Shown piece after piece: positions 12,840-23,800 of a stretch of 64,000 nucleotides of DNA. Origin of the DNA: Rachycentron canadum. Lineage: Eukaryota; Chordata; Actinopteri; Carangiformes; Rachycentridae. Position numbers and translations under genes: made by a program. The stretch is from the NCBI GenBank assembly GCA_038496675.1, contig CM076666.1:15884785-15948784 (forward strand). The letters run 5' to 3'. The notes under the pieces are model-generated. The model searched no databases. It was not told the DNA's origin and saw only the letters and a list, made by a program, of their open reading frames with translations. Position 1 is the first letter of the stretch. Each line of letters begins with the position of its first letter.

Positions 12840-15497
12840 GACACAAAAATGAAATGTGTAAAATGAAACCTGTTTTTAAACCATCTGTTGCTACTACTAC
12901 TACTACTGTTGTCTTACTATAAAAGTATTTACATTTATTTAGTTTCAAATAGACATTTACTTCTTTAATGATCATGTTTGTGTGTAAGGTAAAGTGATTT
13001 TCATTGACTGAACTGTCAGATAATTGTGGAGACAGGATGTTTATTGAGCTACTTTCACATATATAATTACCCTAATTACAATTATTGCAGCAGCGCATTA
13101 AAAAGCCAATAGGTTAGAATAAACTGATGACAGAGTTCCATGTCTCCTCCACTCTGCATTTAGAGTCCTGGCTTCTAAAACCAAAATGGAAACAACCCAG
13201 TTCCCACACATATCCAGCAAATGTGAGATGATACAAATTGCTCTGTTACAGAGGCGGTGTGTGACATCAGTGAGGATGGGATAAATGTGTTAATCATTAC
13301 TTTCATATGTTTCTTGCTTCTGAGGTATTCAGCACCACTATAAAACTCTCAACATCTTCTTTTGAGTGTCGTATTTGTTGTGCAACAAAGCTTGGTGTTG
13401 AGTTATTTGACACATTTTGGTGCGTGAATATTGTTTCTTTTGAAGGCTGGCCACATCACTTCCACATTTCAAAAGCGGTTTGTTGCAACTAGTGAACTTG
13501 TTTCACATATTTGTTTATTTGTAATGTGCCCTACTCAGTAGTGCTAGGTGCAGAGATATACAACACAAATGTCTATGGGTATTCACAGGTGTATTCACAG
13601 GTGTATTGAGGTCTACATACTATGTGTTCATTGTTTCGTTACTAAATGATGACAGAATGGCTGTAACATAAGTCAAAGGCAGGAAACACATTCAGTACAA
13701 TAACCCCAGCTTGCAACACCGTTCGTTTCCATTTTCCGCTAATCCTCTGTCAGGAAAAATCTTAACCTTACTGTGTGAAATGAGAATACACCAATAAATA
13801 AAACATCGGGTTCTGCATAACATTTTGAAAAAGTTTCTTTTCATTATTTAAACAACTAAATGCAAAAGCCTGGCAAGAGTTTTAATGTTTGAGGTCAAGT
13901 CAGGAAGAGTAGGATGGTTGTTTAAGCCTAAATTTGACCAAAGTCTAATTCCATCTTCAATAAACAATTACCAGGAAAACATTAGAAAAAAAGGAATGAG
14001 AGTAAAATGGGAAAGACAGAAACTCAGAAGCCTAAGGTGACATAGTGAGTGAGTACTTTGGTATGTGGGCTATAGAGTTACACAGGGACAAAAAAGTGAA
14101 GCAGACTACTCCTATAGACAACTCCGACACGCCTCTTCTTTTATCTTCCTCTCTGTTTGTCTCCTACTCTGTCTCAGTAATCCCTCACCCCCAGTCACTC
14201 TGTTTATATTCCTCAGTTAAATTGTGCACGTTTATGTCCAAGAACGTGTGAAAAGTTAGGAACATGCACATTGACAAATACGTTTAGCCCTGCGTTTCTG
14301 TCTACATTTGTGTGCATGAGTATGTGAAAGTCAAGATCTCAACAACAAAGCCAAAGTTTTTCAAAAGGATCTTCCTCCAGAAACAGCAGGTATGTTACTA
14401 CTGAGCCTGAACCAGGAGGATGACAGCAACAATGGAGAAGAATGCAGGATATAAGGGGAAGATGAAGAAAAGAGGGAGCAGGATACCAACAGCAAGCAGC
14501 CAGTAAAGAATAGAGAGTGTTACAAAAGAACCATCTCTGACAAACAGGAAACAAATTGTCTGCTGAATGTCTACAGTATCCTAATGATGTGCCATTCTAT
14601 AATCCCTGGAGTGCTTGGATGCTAATCTTAAAATTATCACATGAAACAACCAATTCAAATCAGAGTGGCTTAGGATTCATCTCATCCTGCCAGTATAGGC
14701 AGAAACAAAAGGAATGTGTACTTCTGCTGTAGGATAAATTGGACATGGGACAGTTGGGAATGCAAACATCTGCCATTTTGTAGACAAAAGCACTTGTGTG
14801 CGGCACGTGGGGTCAGCCTGCCACCATGCCTACCATGCCAGCAAGTGCTTTTTGTGGAAGGACTCCAAAGGGAATTCAGCTTATAAAAAGGGAGAATGGT
14901 TAGCCTGGGGCCCACCGGTCTAAAATGCATACCACATATCTGCCAAGGCCCGGCTTTCATTAGGACATTTATCACATACCATTCACACCTCTCTCTCTCT
15001 CCCCATATGTTGTCACTCCCTACAATCAATTTAAAACCCCCTGAACCTGACCACGCAGAGAAATACTGAACTCTGAGTGCTTTGTCACAATTGTGCTGAA
15101 ACCCCCCATGTAAATGTTGTCTCCTGCTTTACTGTAGCTCCCTCCAACACCACATTTTCATCGTATGACCCACATTTGCTATTGACTTTACTTGATCTGA
15201 TCATATATAATCATTAATGCTGGGAGGATTAGTTCTTCTGAAGCTGAATCCTTGATCTTGCTTAGATTCTCTGAGAAATCCTTCATCTAGTCAAATCAAA
15301 CATTTTGCTACAAAAAGTGTTTCTGACTGACCTTACAGAAATATACATATTGGATCTAAATGTTGAGATTGTATGACAAACACTGCCAGCAGAACAATAA
15401 TCTTAGTATAGAAAAACACAGATACTTATCAGATAACATCTACAGTAATTGCCTTTAGTGCCCCCATCAAAATCTAAAAATGTCCCTACATGGAGTC

Positions 15498-15552
15498 ACA
15501 TTAATTGGTTAGGGACATTAATTGGTTAGGGTCTGACATTAATTGGTTAGGG
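15498..15552 (+). repeat. Triplicated 17-bp tandem unit
   Basis: acattaattggttaggg occurs three times. The first two are directly adjacent and the third comes after a 4-base tctg spacer. The copies are identical, so the expansion is recent. Confidence 0.9.
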
Positions 15553-16711
15553 TCTCATAGAAATTATCACAGTTATTATATCATAACGTAATGCACCTCA
15601 TCTTTTCTTAATCGTTCTGGTCTATAGTGAGGAAAATGTCCATAAATGTTCACCAGAACATCATATTACATGATGGAGAAAGACATTTTAACAGTTCACC
15701 ACATGATCATGGGTTCAATGTAATTTAATTGAGATGGTGAAAATAATGCAGATAGAATATTACACGATTTGAAAAAAACCATCTAAGGTTTCATGTTGCT
15801 GATTTTCCAAGGCCCTAATTTCAGGCTCAAATTACTACATTTTCCCACCAGCATTGGTTCTGAAGTAAACACCCTGCTGGATCATCACAGATCTGTAGCT
15901 GAGTAAACTACACAAACAATGAGGAAGGGTAAACAAAACACTGATTAAGATCAGTTTATCTTACAATTCATGAATCCTACTGTCATTACAATCTCCCAGG
16001 AGGAGACTTAAGACTGCTCGTATTCATACTCTTTCTGACTTTACCAGTTTCCTTTTACACAGTCAATATTTTCCAATTCTCCCTCCACAGCTCACCACTG
16101 TCACCCTCACTGGCACTCTGCTCAGTGTGGGACCAGCGCATTTACATAAGACTTACAGGGACGTCGAAAGCACATTCCCGACATAAATTTGTTGTGAGCG
16201 TGTAACAAGCTCATGGCTGCGTTTGGCTCAGTTTCTGCCCCTTGCAGTCACTTCAACTTAGACACACATCACACACTTCAGCATCAAAACATATCATGGA
16301 CACACACTGACACACGAATGCGTGCACTAGCACCCACACACGCAACCACACTAACATGCTTAACATCTACACGACATGCAGGAAAGGAACAATTTACATT
16401 TGTGCACTCATTTCAGCTTTCCTTAACGCTCCATTGTCACATTTGCTCTGGACTGCTTTGCTCTGTTACTTGCGCTCCTACCCCCCTCTCCTCCTCAGCA
16501 GTGCTCTGTTGACTGACAGTCTATCATCAGGGTTGCTTTCTGACAAACAGGGCCAAATGGAGTTGTGCCACTGTTGCTGCTGGCCACAAGTCAGCTCTCT
16601 GAGGTTATTGCTTAGCTCTGCTCCTACAGTGTTATTTATATCCACCATCACCAGAGTAGTTGGTTTGATGAACTTTTCATCTGTCATCTCCTGTGTGGAC
16701 CTCACATCTGT

Positions 16712-16757
16712 GGATCTTTTGGTTGCTAATCAGTGCAGATTAGCAACCAAAAGATCC
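16712..16757. repeat. Perfect 20-bp inverted repeat with a 6-base loop
   Basis: The left arm (16712-16731) ggatcttttggttgctaatc is followed by agtgca. The right arm (16738-16757) is its exact reverse complement. No mismatches are present and neither flank extends the pairing. It is not part of any repeat that I recognise. Confidence 0.95.
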
Positions 16758-17389
16758 AAAAAAATGCAGGAATAGTTAAGCTACAACTTAAAAATGGGAG
16801 ATTTATTGTATTTCTGAGTTTTGTATAATTTGATAAGACTAAACATGTTTACAATAAAAATGTCAAACATGTTCTTTCATATTTACGACTGCTCTTGTTT
16901 TTTTTAAATGTGTTTTGTGCTCCTCTCCAAAAAAGAGTTAGTTAGGAGCTATGGCCTTTTTTGACTGCAGGAAGGTTTTATGATCTATCTTTTTACTTTT
17001 TCAGTGGGCCAAAAACTACAATGAGATTGCACTGTTGGTTGGACCATAACGGCCAGGACGCTGCTTTTGTGTCACTGACTGATGTAGTTACACCATTTCA
17101 TCAGCCAAACAGCATGGTCCTGAGTGATAAGGTTACTCAAGTGGTCGGGCTGACCAAGTGCTTGTTGGAGCTTCCCCAGTGGTAATTGCTCTTTTGAAAA
17201 AAAGAATGGGCATGAACATGCTGCGTTACTTTCTTTGTGTTTGTTGCTAGATTAAAGACTTTTAAAACTTGATTTTTTTTATTGAACAATAATAAAATAA
17301 ACAATGAAAGTAGTGACAAATCTAATTGAAAACCCACCTATTGGTATGTGAACTACCATTTTGAAGCCTTGAGTTTGAAGCCTTGAGTT

Positions 17390-17803
17390 TGATGGCCTTG
17401 GTTTTTTGAAACCGGAAGAAGCCATATTTGGATGGTCAGTGTGGATCTGACCTGCTCTGTTCTTTATCTTGATTGTCAGGTAGGTTGCCATGTATGGTAC
17501 AGTCTCTCAATCACATGGTAACCATGCCCTAATGTATATGCTGCTTTATTATAAAATGAAGATAATGTTGTCTTGATAAGGTTTAAAACTAGCAATTGAG
17601 GACATATAATTCATTAGGATAATGATGATTTTAAGATAATGAATTAAGTGAGAAGTAGGGACATTTTCCCATGCACTTCTATACAATCAGATTTCATTCT
17701 GCAACTAGTGGAGTTGCCTCCTGAGGGTCATTAGATGCAGGATTAAGGCACTTCACTTTACAGACCCAGAATCAATGTTCCCATTTATATATAGTCTATG
17801 GTC
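17390..17803 (+). repeat. Teleost dispersed non-coding repeat, copy B
   Basis: Same family and orientation as copies A and C. It opens with ttttttgaaaccggaag, continues with gtggatctgacctg and gtggtacagtct-like blocks, and ends in tatatagtctatgg. This is the longest of the three copies and has an older-looking level of substitution. The block matching copy A's tcgccccctgatgg has decayed to ttgcctcctgaggg. A 15-bp direct repeat (near 17361-17392) lies just before its left end. Confidence 0.8.
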
Positions 17804-20800
17804 AAATTTAGCGACTTTTTCGGCAAACCTTGAGTCTTGTTGAAGTGAGATGCCTGTATTGCTCAGCAAACGTGAGGTCTAGCCTTCCCTTCACATGGGT
17901 GCTGGACAGGATAATGACAACTCCTAAGGTCTGAAGTTAGCAAAGACATTTGCGCTCTGCTTTGCATTGGTTGTAAGATGGGGCCCAAATGGCTGAAACC
18001 AAATGACGCTAGGCAGATTGGAAATACGATGTGGCCCAGCCATATGGTAGGTTTTGACCTAGTCTTGTTGTTGAGTGTTACTGATGAGCAAAATACAAAA
18101 TTGAGATAACATGGAGGATCTAGTATTGCTTTTAGGGGTAGGGATATTCATTTTATTTCTAGTTACTTAAATTTAAATAGCTATAAAGCTAAAAACTCAA
18201 CAATCAAAAAGTGAAGATAAAGAGTATGAGCAAGCATGAAGGAGACAAAGAGAAATTAACAGAATTTTTTATGTATTTGCCAATTGCTTCTTTGTGGTTA
18301 TATATCATAAACAGACAAGTTATGCACTTTAACAGACAAAGAAACAATACATTACAATCAGCAGTTCCTGGAGAGAGACATCTTTATCTATCACAAATCA
18401 CACAATTGGAAATTACAATAGGGCGACATGATGATTTCCAACTTTGTTTTTTCACCACATGCAAAAATTATGTCTCAAAACAAGCAGTCAATAATTTAAG
18501 CTTGTTTGATTTACTTCGGCAAGACAGACAGAATTGCACCAAAAAAAAAAAAAAAAAAAAAATTAAAATTATTGAGTTAAGTCCTTGAAGCTCCTTAGTT
18601 CAGCTTCAAATTAGATCAAAAGGGAAATGTATAAGAGACACAAATGCATTCCATTTTACTCATTCAATATTATGAGAGAGTCGCTGGTAGTGGCATCCCA
18701 AAATGCACAGAGGACACACCAGGACTTGGCTGTTCAAGCCACGTTTGGGCATAGTCAGGAATACATTCATCCAAATATGCAGTGTCAAACAAATGTGTCC
18801 TCGACCTCCATGAAGGACTATCCAGTTTGTAGTAAATATATATAGCTTGAAAAAGCTTCCAAACATAGACCACTGAAGTGACTTAACATCTCCTGTCTCT
18901 CTCTTCGTCCCTCTGTGTTTTTCTATATCTTTTCACCAGCATTTTCTTTCTCATTTTGTCTATTTTAGTGTGTCCTACTGTTCATTATGCAAATAGCCAC
19001 AGCATTCCCCTTGTATGGCTGATGGCTTCAAATGTGTGTGATGTGTGTTTTTCCTCTCTATGTTCAGAAATATTCACAGTTTTCCCTACAAATAAAGTCA
19101 AAAATAAGCATGGAAGAAAAATCCTATCACAAGCAGCCACTGCAGATGCATTTGAGAAGAATTTTAAAGGCAAGTGTGAAATGCAGTCAGTCTCAATCTG
19201 AAATGAAATGAAAAATAAGATGAAAAATAATGTGGCTCATAGGAAAACCAGTGTATTCATGTAAAAGATGTGTATGTAAAGTTAATGTTTGGTTTTCATT
19301 TCAAAATAACATCAAACCCACAAATCAGAGGTCATCAGAGTTAGTTTTGCTTAGAAAAGCTTGTACCACAATGCACAGCCTGTTATTTAAAACTACTCCT
19401 GACATTCTCTTTCAGTCTAACTAACAGTGTCACTTGCCTTGACCTCTGAAGAAGTAAGTTTCCTGGATTTTTATTTTATCTTGTTCATATATACTTATTA
19501 TAAATGCTTCTGATAGTGTTAAAGCAGCAGGGTTAGAAATCTAAAAAAAAAAAAAAGAGTGATTATGTGGAACATTCCCTGTGAAGTTGCCCTACACAGG
19601 CTCGCTGGCCCAAATAACAGCATGAAGTAGAGGACCTTAATTCTGGAGGCATCAATATCTATAATCAGAAGATGTTACAAATGAAAGTATTACACCATCA
19701 ATACACAACATGGCCTATATGTTTTCGTCTGACATGATGCTAATTTGGGAGGTGTTGAAGACAAGAACAGTACTTTATATAATTTCTTTCATCTGTAGCC
19801 TAATTATTGCAGATAGGAGGTTTTCCTGCATTGAAGCTCATCTTTGTGATTTTGATTTTACATGATTATCTTAAGCATTTGCCATCAGCTGTGAACAAAA
19901 AGACTTTCAACGGTTCCAAAATTTGAACTGACCAATTAAGGTGTTTGGTTTCTTTAAAGCAGCTATAATCAATATTTTTAACAATGGCAATGTATCATGT
20001 GACAGTGTGAAAGAGGTTGCTGATAGTGGTGAACCTACAGAGAATTATCAGCTGATTTTGCTGTTCCCCATCAGCTTTGCAGAGCTTCATGCCAGTAATT
20101 TGGCCATCAAGGCCACAATTTTATCGTTTTGTTTGGCTGCATTCGGCATAAGTTTTCAGTCCATTGTGTACCACTGGCTTAGCATCACACAAACAGACAA
20201 AAGTTAGTGACCAGCTGCCAAATATGGAGTAGTGGAGAATTTAGCTCCTAAAGCGACAGATATTTTGCTCAGGAGTTGGTGGAGACCAAATGTAGAGCAA
20301 AAATTCTGAAAAAAAGGACTTGCATTCATCATTTGATATTTGAATCAAATGAATACATTCCCCATAACCATTTACAGGGTCATAATAATGTCAGTACTCA
20401 GTCAAAGCTATGACAATCAATATTTTTAATATCAACGTTAAATCATAAGACTGAATTTAATGTTAAAGGGGTCACTTACAGTGATGAATCATCAGGAAAA
20501 AAAATCAGCCAACTCTGATAAAGAGCTTTGTAGCCTCTTTTAGCTCATATTTTTTCCTTCACAGCCCACTCCTTTATTGACCAGCAAGACACATACTGAA
20601 CACTTGTTGCCCATGCAGGAACAAACAGAATGAAGATAGTGAAACATCGATCTCTTTTAATCTAGATATTTTTCTCGATTGTTTAGGGCCAGTTTTACTG
20701 TTAACCTTCAAATTAAAGCACCTGGAATGCTGAAATAAACCTTTAAAGGAGCAGGACATGCCAGAATCAAACTTTAAAAAACTTCACTTAAGGTTTAAAA

Positions 20801-21377
20801 TCTTCATTTGCTTTCCAAAAGATGCAAATACAGAAACATGCACATACACACATACACACAGGCTTATACACACAAAATGTTTACAGCTGGAAACAGGACA
20901 GACTAAACATCATGTTTCTATCAGTCTCTAAACACTCAAGGCTACAACCTCATAGAGTGAAGAAAGACTCTATACAGGAAAAAAGTTGACTTGGCCATGA
21001 GGTCTGGCAAAAGATAATGCTCTCCCTCTTAAAACTAGATTAAAATGTCTAATCTGACAGTCCAGTTCCTAAATTTACACACTATGTACCACTCAGCTCC
21101 AAAGTCTGGCCAGATTCTAACACATGACAACACAAGCAAGAATAAATCTTTTATTAAAAGCTGAACATTCTTCAAGACAAAGCCCTGCAGCGCTTTCACC
21201 CACAAGACCACAGTTTCATCTGGATAAAATCTGGGAATTTAAGAAGTGCAGTCAGAACCCCAATTCACTTCAAAATGAAGAGTGAGTAAAAACCCCTTGT
21301 TTTTCACAAAAATGCTTTATCGCAAAAAGAGAAGAAATCTCGGACAGTTTAATCCCTGTCTAATCAAAGTTCTGTCT

Positions 21378-21425
21378 GACACACACACACACTTACACAA
21401 AAAGTGTGTGTGTGTGTGTGTGTGT
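21378..21425. repeat. (CA)n/(TG)n inverted microsatellite hairpin
   Basis: gacacacacacacactt is followed by a 7-base spacer (acacaaa) and then aagtgtgtgtgtgtgtgtgt. At least 16 bp of the arms pair perfectly. Confidence 0.9.
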
Positions 21426-23297
21426 CCAGTACATGAGCAAGCATTCAACCTTTCTCAACTAGGACAAAAACATACAGACCTATTTACATGTCAATGAAGG
21501 CCATGGATAAGGAGTTTTTCTGCCTTTCCCCTTTTACTTCCCTTACTCATCTCTGTGTGCCCCTATAAGATAGTGGTCGTGCTCATTTTAATGCCCAGAC
21601 AAGCATGGCTGCTTGTGAAGAAAAATATGTTTCTGTTTATTCCTTACAAACCTACTGGGTGTACATATGTACCAAAGTTATTCAAGTGGCCACTTTTAAT
21701 TTAGCTTGTCTGGTATGAATACTTTGAGTAATGTATAGTGGAAGAGGATGTCCAGCATTAGCAATCATCTGCTTTCTGTTGATACAAACAAGAAAAATAT
21801 GTAGATGCAGCTACTGTAAAGCGGAAAGCAGATCAGCATCTACTTTGCAAAATGCAGATGTAATGTGTAATGTATGAAAAAACATGCATGCAGAAATGCA
21901 ATGCAAAGCACCTAGATCTGCTGCACAACAACTGTGTTTGTGTGTCTTAAAAAGAGTGAAAAGTGATGCCTGCAAGCCTTAAAGAAGCGTGAACTCCTCT
22001 TGCAGCTTGCAAGCCTGAGGTGAGAATGTAATCAGATGATATCAGATTATTGCCCTTTCTAGTCTCACTTTTCTATTTATATTAGACCTTTAGAAGAGAT
22101 CTCCTCAAACTGTATACACTGGCTGAATGGCTGAGAGCAGAAAGTGAATATCACTGCATGAGGTTTGTGTTTTAGTTTGGGAAACCTTACTGTGAACGTG
22201 AGAAAAAGCTGAATGTTCTCACTTATTTGGTGATATTACAAACAGAAGTTTCACGTCTCAGGAGATGGATAAAAATCCTCAAGTTTCATCTTTAGCTGTT
22301 CTCTTTCCCCTTTCTTTGCCTCTACTTCGCTGTCATGGCAGAGAGCCCAGTGAATAAAGCAATGTGGCTAGACGCTGGAGAAGAGAAACTACGGTCTCCT
22401 GGAAATATGTTCTCTGTTGACTCATTCTGTTAGCCACATTCTTCATCAGCGTCAGCATCAGAGTCCTTCCCGTTGGCCATGAAGACAAAACATCGTCTTT
22501 TCTGGCCCACTTAATAATACACCATTTTTTCTGCCTTTTAACTATCTAGTTTAGGCTCTAACATTTGGAGCAGCGGGGGAAGAAGAAAAAAAAAAAAGAG
22601 GCAGCGGAAAATGAGGGGGAAGAGAAAGAGTGAGCACTCTCGCTGGCCTACAGTGCAGTCTAGATCCCCCTGGATTTATTTGTGTACATAACTCTGTCTC
22701 TCTTCTTCTCTTTCCCTGTCTCCCACTTTCATTCTTTCGTATTACTCTGGGTGTCTCATACAAACACCCACATACAGCAACCACTACACAGCATACAAAT
22801 ATACGGATTCACATAGCCATCAAATTATCTTGCTGCTTTTGAACAGAAATGGTACACCCACGTCCCTCACAGTTCATTATTCCATTCAAAGAGCAAGAGA
22901 AGAGCTTCTGCTCCACGATGCACCAAAACAGTAAAAACTGAAGCCAAAGCAAATCCCAGAGAGAATTCATTCAAAACAGTCCTTCAAAAAAGCCAAAAAC
23001 TTTACAACCCTGTTAAAGTCACGAATAAATGTCATGAAAGCAAAATGTCTTTAGCAGTCAGTCGATTTCATCACATTGCCATCCAAACCCCGTCACCCTT
23101 TAACCCCCCACCAAACAGAATAGACTGAAGTCCTATTCATTTGCCCAGTCAACAGATAAGAGCCAAATGGAGAGCTTGTCATAATAGCAACCTAACAGGA
23201 AAACCATGTGACCAAGCTCCCTTGTTCACTAACATGCTCTTGCAACTTTTTCAACAGTATTACTCCCTTGTCTTTTCCTTCTTAAAATCTCACTCAC

Positions 23298-23337
23298 CAT
23301 GCTGTGACTCTTGATGGGTGCTGGTGTCAGGATCCAT
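23298..23337 (-). CDS. dab2ip: dab2ip alternative first coding exon (short form without the first PH exons)
   Basis: The minus strand reads MDPDTSTHQESQH (13 codons) plus one G, followed by a strong donor (GCATG|gtgagtgag). The start has A at -3 and G at +4, a near-ideal initiation context. As I recall it, one human DAB2IP isoform begins MEPDSLLDQDDSYE before the shared SPQERPG segment. This exon has the same length to the base (13 codons plus the first base of a likely Glu codon) and the same M-acidic-P-D-Ser/Thr opening. It lies downstream of the exons at 31539 and 27504 and ends in the same phase as the latter. It therefore looks like an internal promoter producing a protein that lacks the first half of the PH region. 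This is the main reason for choosing dab2ip over rasal2, whose short form starts MQTPE. Similarity beyond the first five residues is weak. Confidence 0.65.
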
Positions 23338-23800
23338 GTTAAATTCACAGGGTGATGAGCGCCCAGATCAACACACCCATATCCTGAGGCAAAGTCAGCT
23401 TGGTAACTGAATTTCAACTACTGAAACTGCTACTGCAACTACTGCTTTATCCCCTCTGCCGACGCCACTGCTGTTTCCTCCTCACTGTTCTCGCCAGTCA
23501 GAGCTGCTGGCTCTGGTCTGGCCTCTGCAGCTTGCCAGCTCAGCTCAGGCTTCTACCGTTCTACTGTTGTGTTACATCTGTCTGACTGAACCTCTCTCTG
23601 GAGAGTCAGGAGAGAGGGAGGGAGAGAGTGAATGAGAGAGTATAATGGAGCACAGAATGGGAGGGAGGAGAGAGAGGGAGAGGAGCAGTTTCCACGTTGT
23701 GGTGTTGGTGGAGAGAGAGGGAGAGCGATGGGTGGAGGGAGTTGTGGCAGTGCAGAATGTTTCCACTTTGATCAATTTCACTCTCAGCATATTTTTTTCT
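23338..23800 (-). promoter_or_regulatory. Putative internal promoter and 5' leader of the short dab2ip form
   Basis: This stretch lies directly upstream of the short-form first exon on the minus strand. Bases 23440-23580 are less AT-rich than the surroundings and hold a few CpGs. Bases 23598-23740 are a polypurine run on the plus strand (GAGAGAGGGAGG-type), so CT-rich in the sense direction. Such tracts are common in TATA-less vertebrate promoters. I see no clear TATA box or initiator, so the transcription start cannot be placed. The call depends on the first exon being real. Confidence 0.4.

Larger units (their letters stand above)
11881..23297. other. Presumed dab2ip intron, no gene seen
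   Basis: Holds dispersed-repeat copies A and B, the triplicated 17-mer (15498), the perfect hairpin (16712), the poly-A run (18541) and the CA/TG hairpin (21378). The stretch 14680-15030 is complex, non-repetitive and open for 115 codons on minus. It has no splice-site support and could be conserved non-coding DNA. The 125-codon plus-strand frame at 18211-18588 runs into the poly-A tract and is not recognised. Confidence 0.6.

Noticed and set aside
16356..16775. 139-codon plus-strand open frame, the longest in the window
   Set aside because: Low-complexity Leu/Ser/Cys content, no family resemblance and no splice sites. Its end is made by the perfect palindrome.
18211..18588. 125-codon frame ending in a poly-A tract, considered as a retrocopy
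   Set aside because: No recognisable parent protein, no target-site duplication seen, and the Lys-rich end is just the A run.
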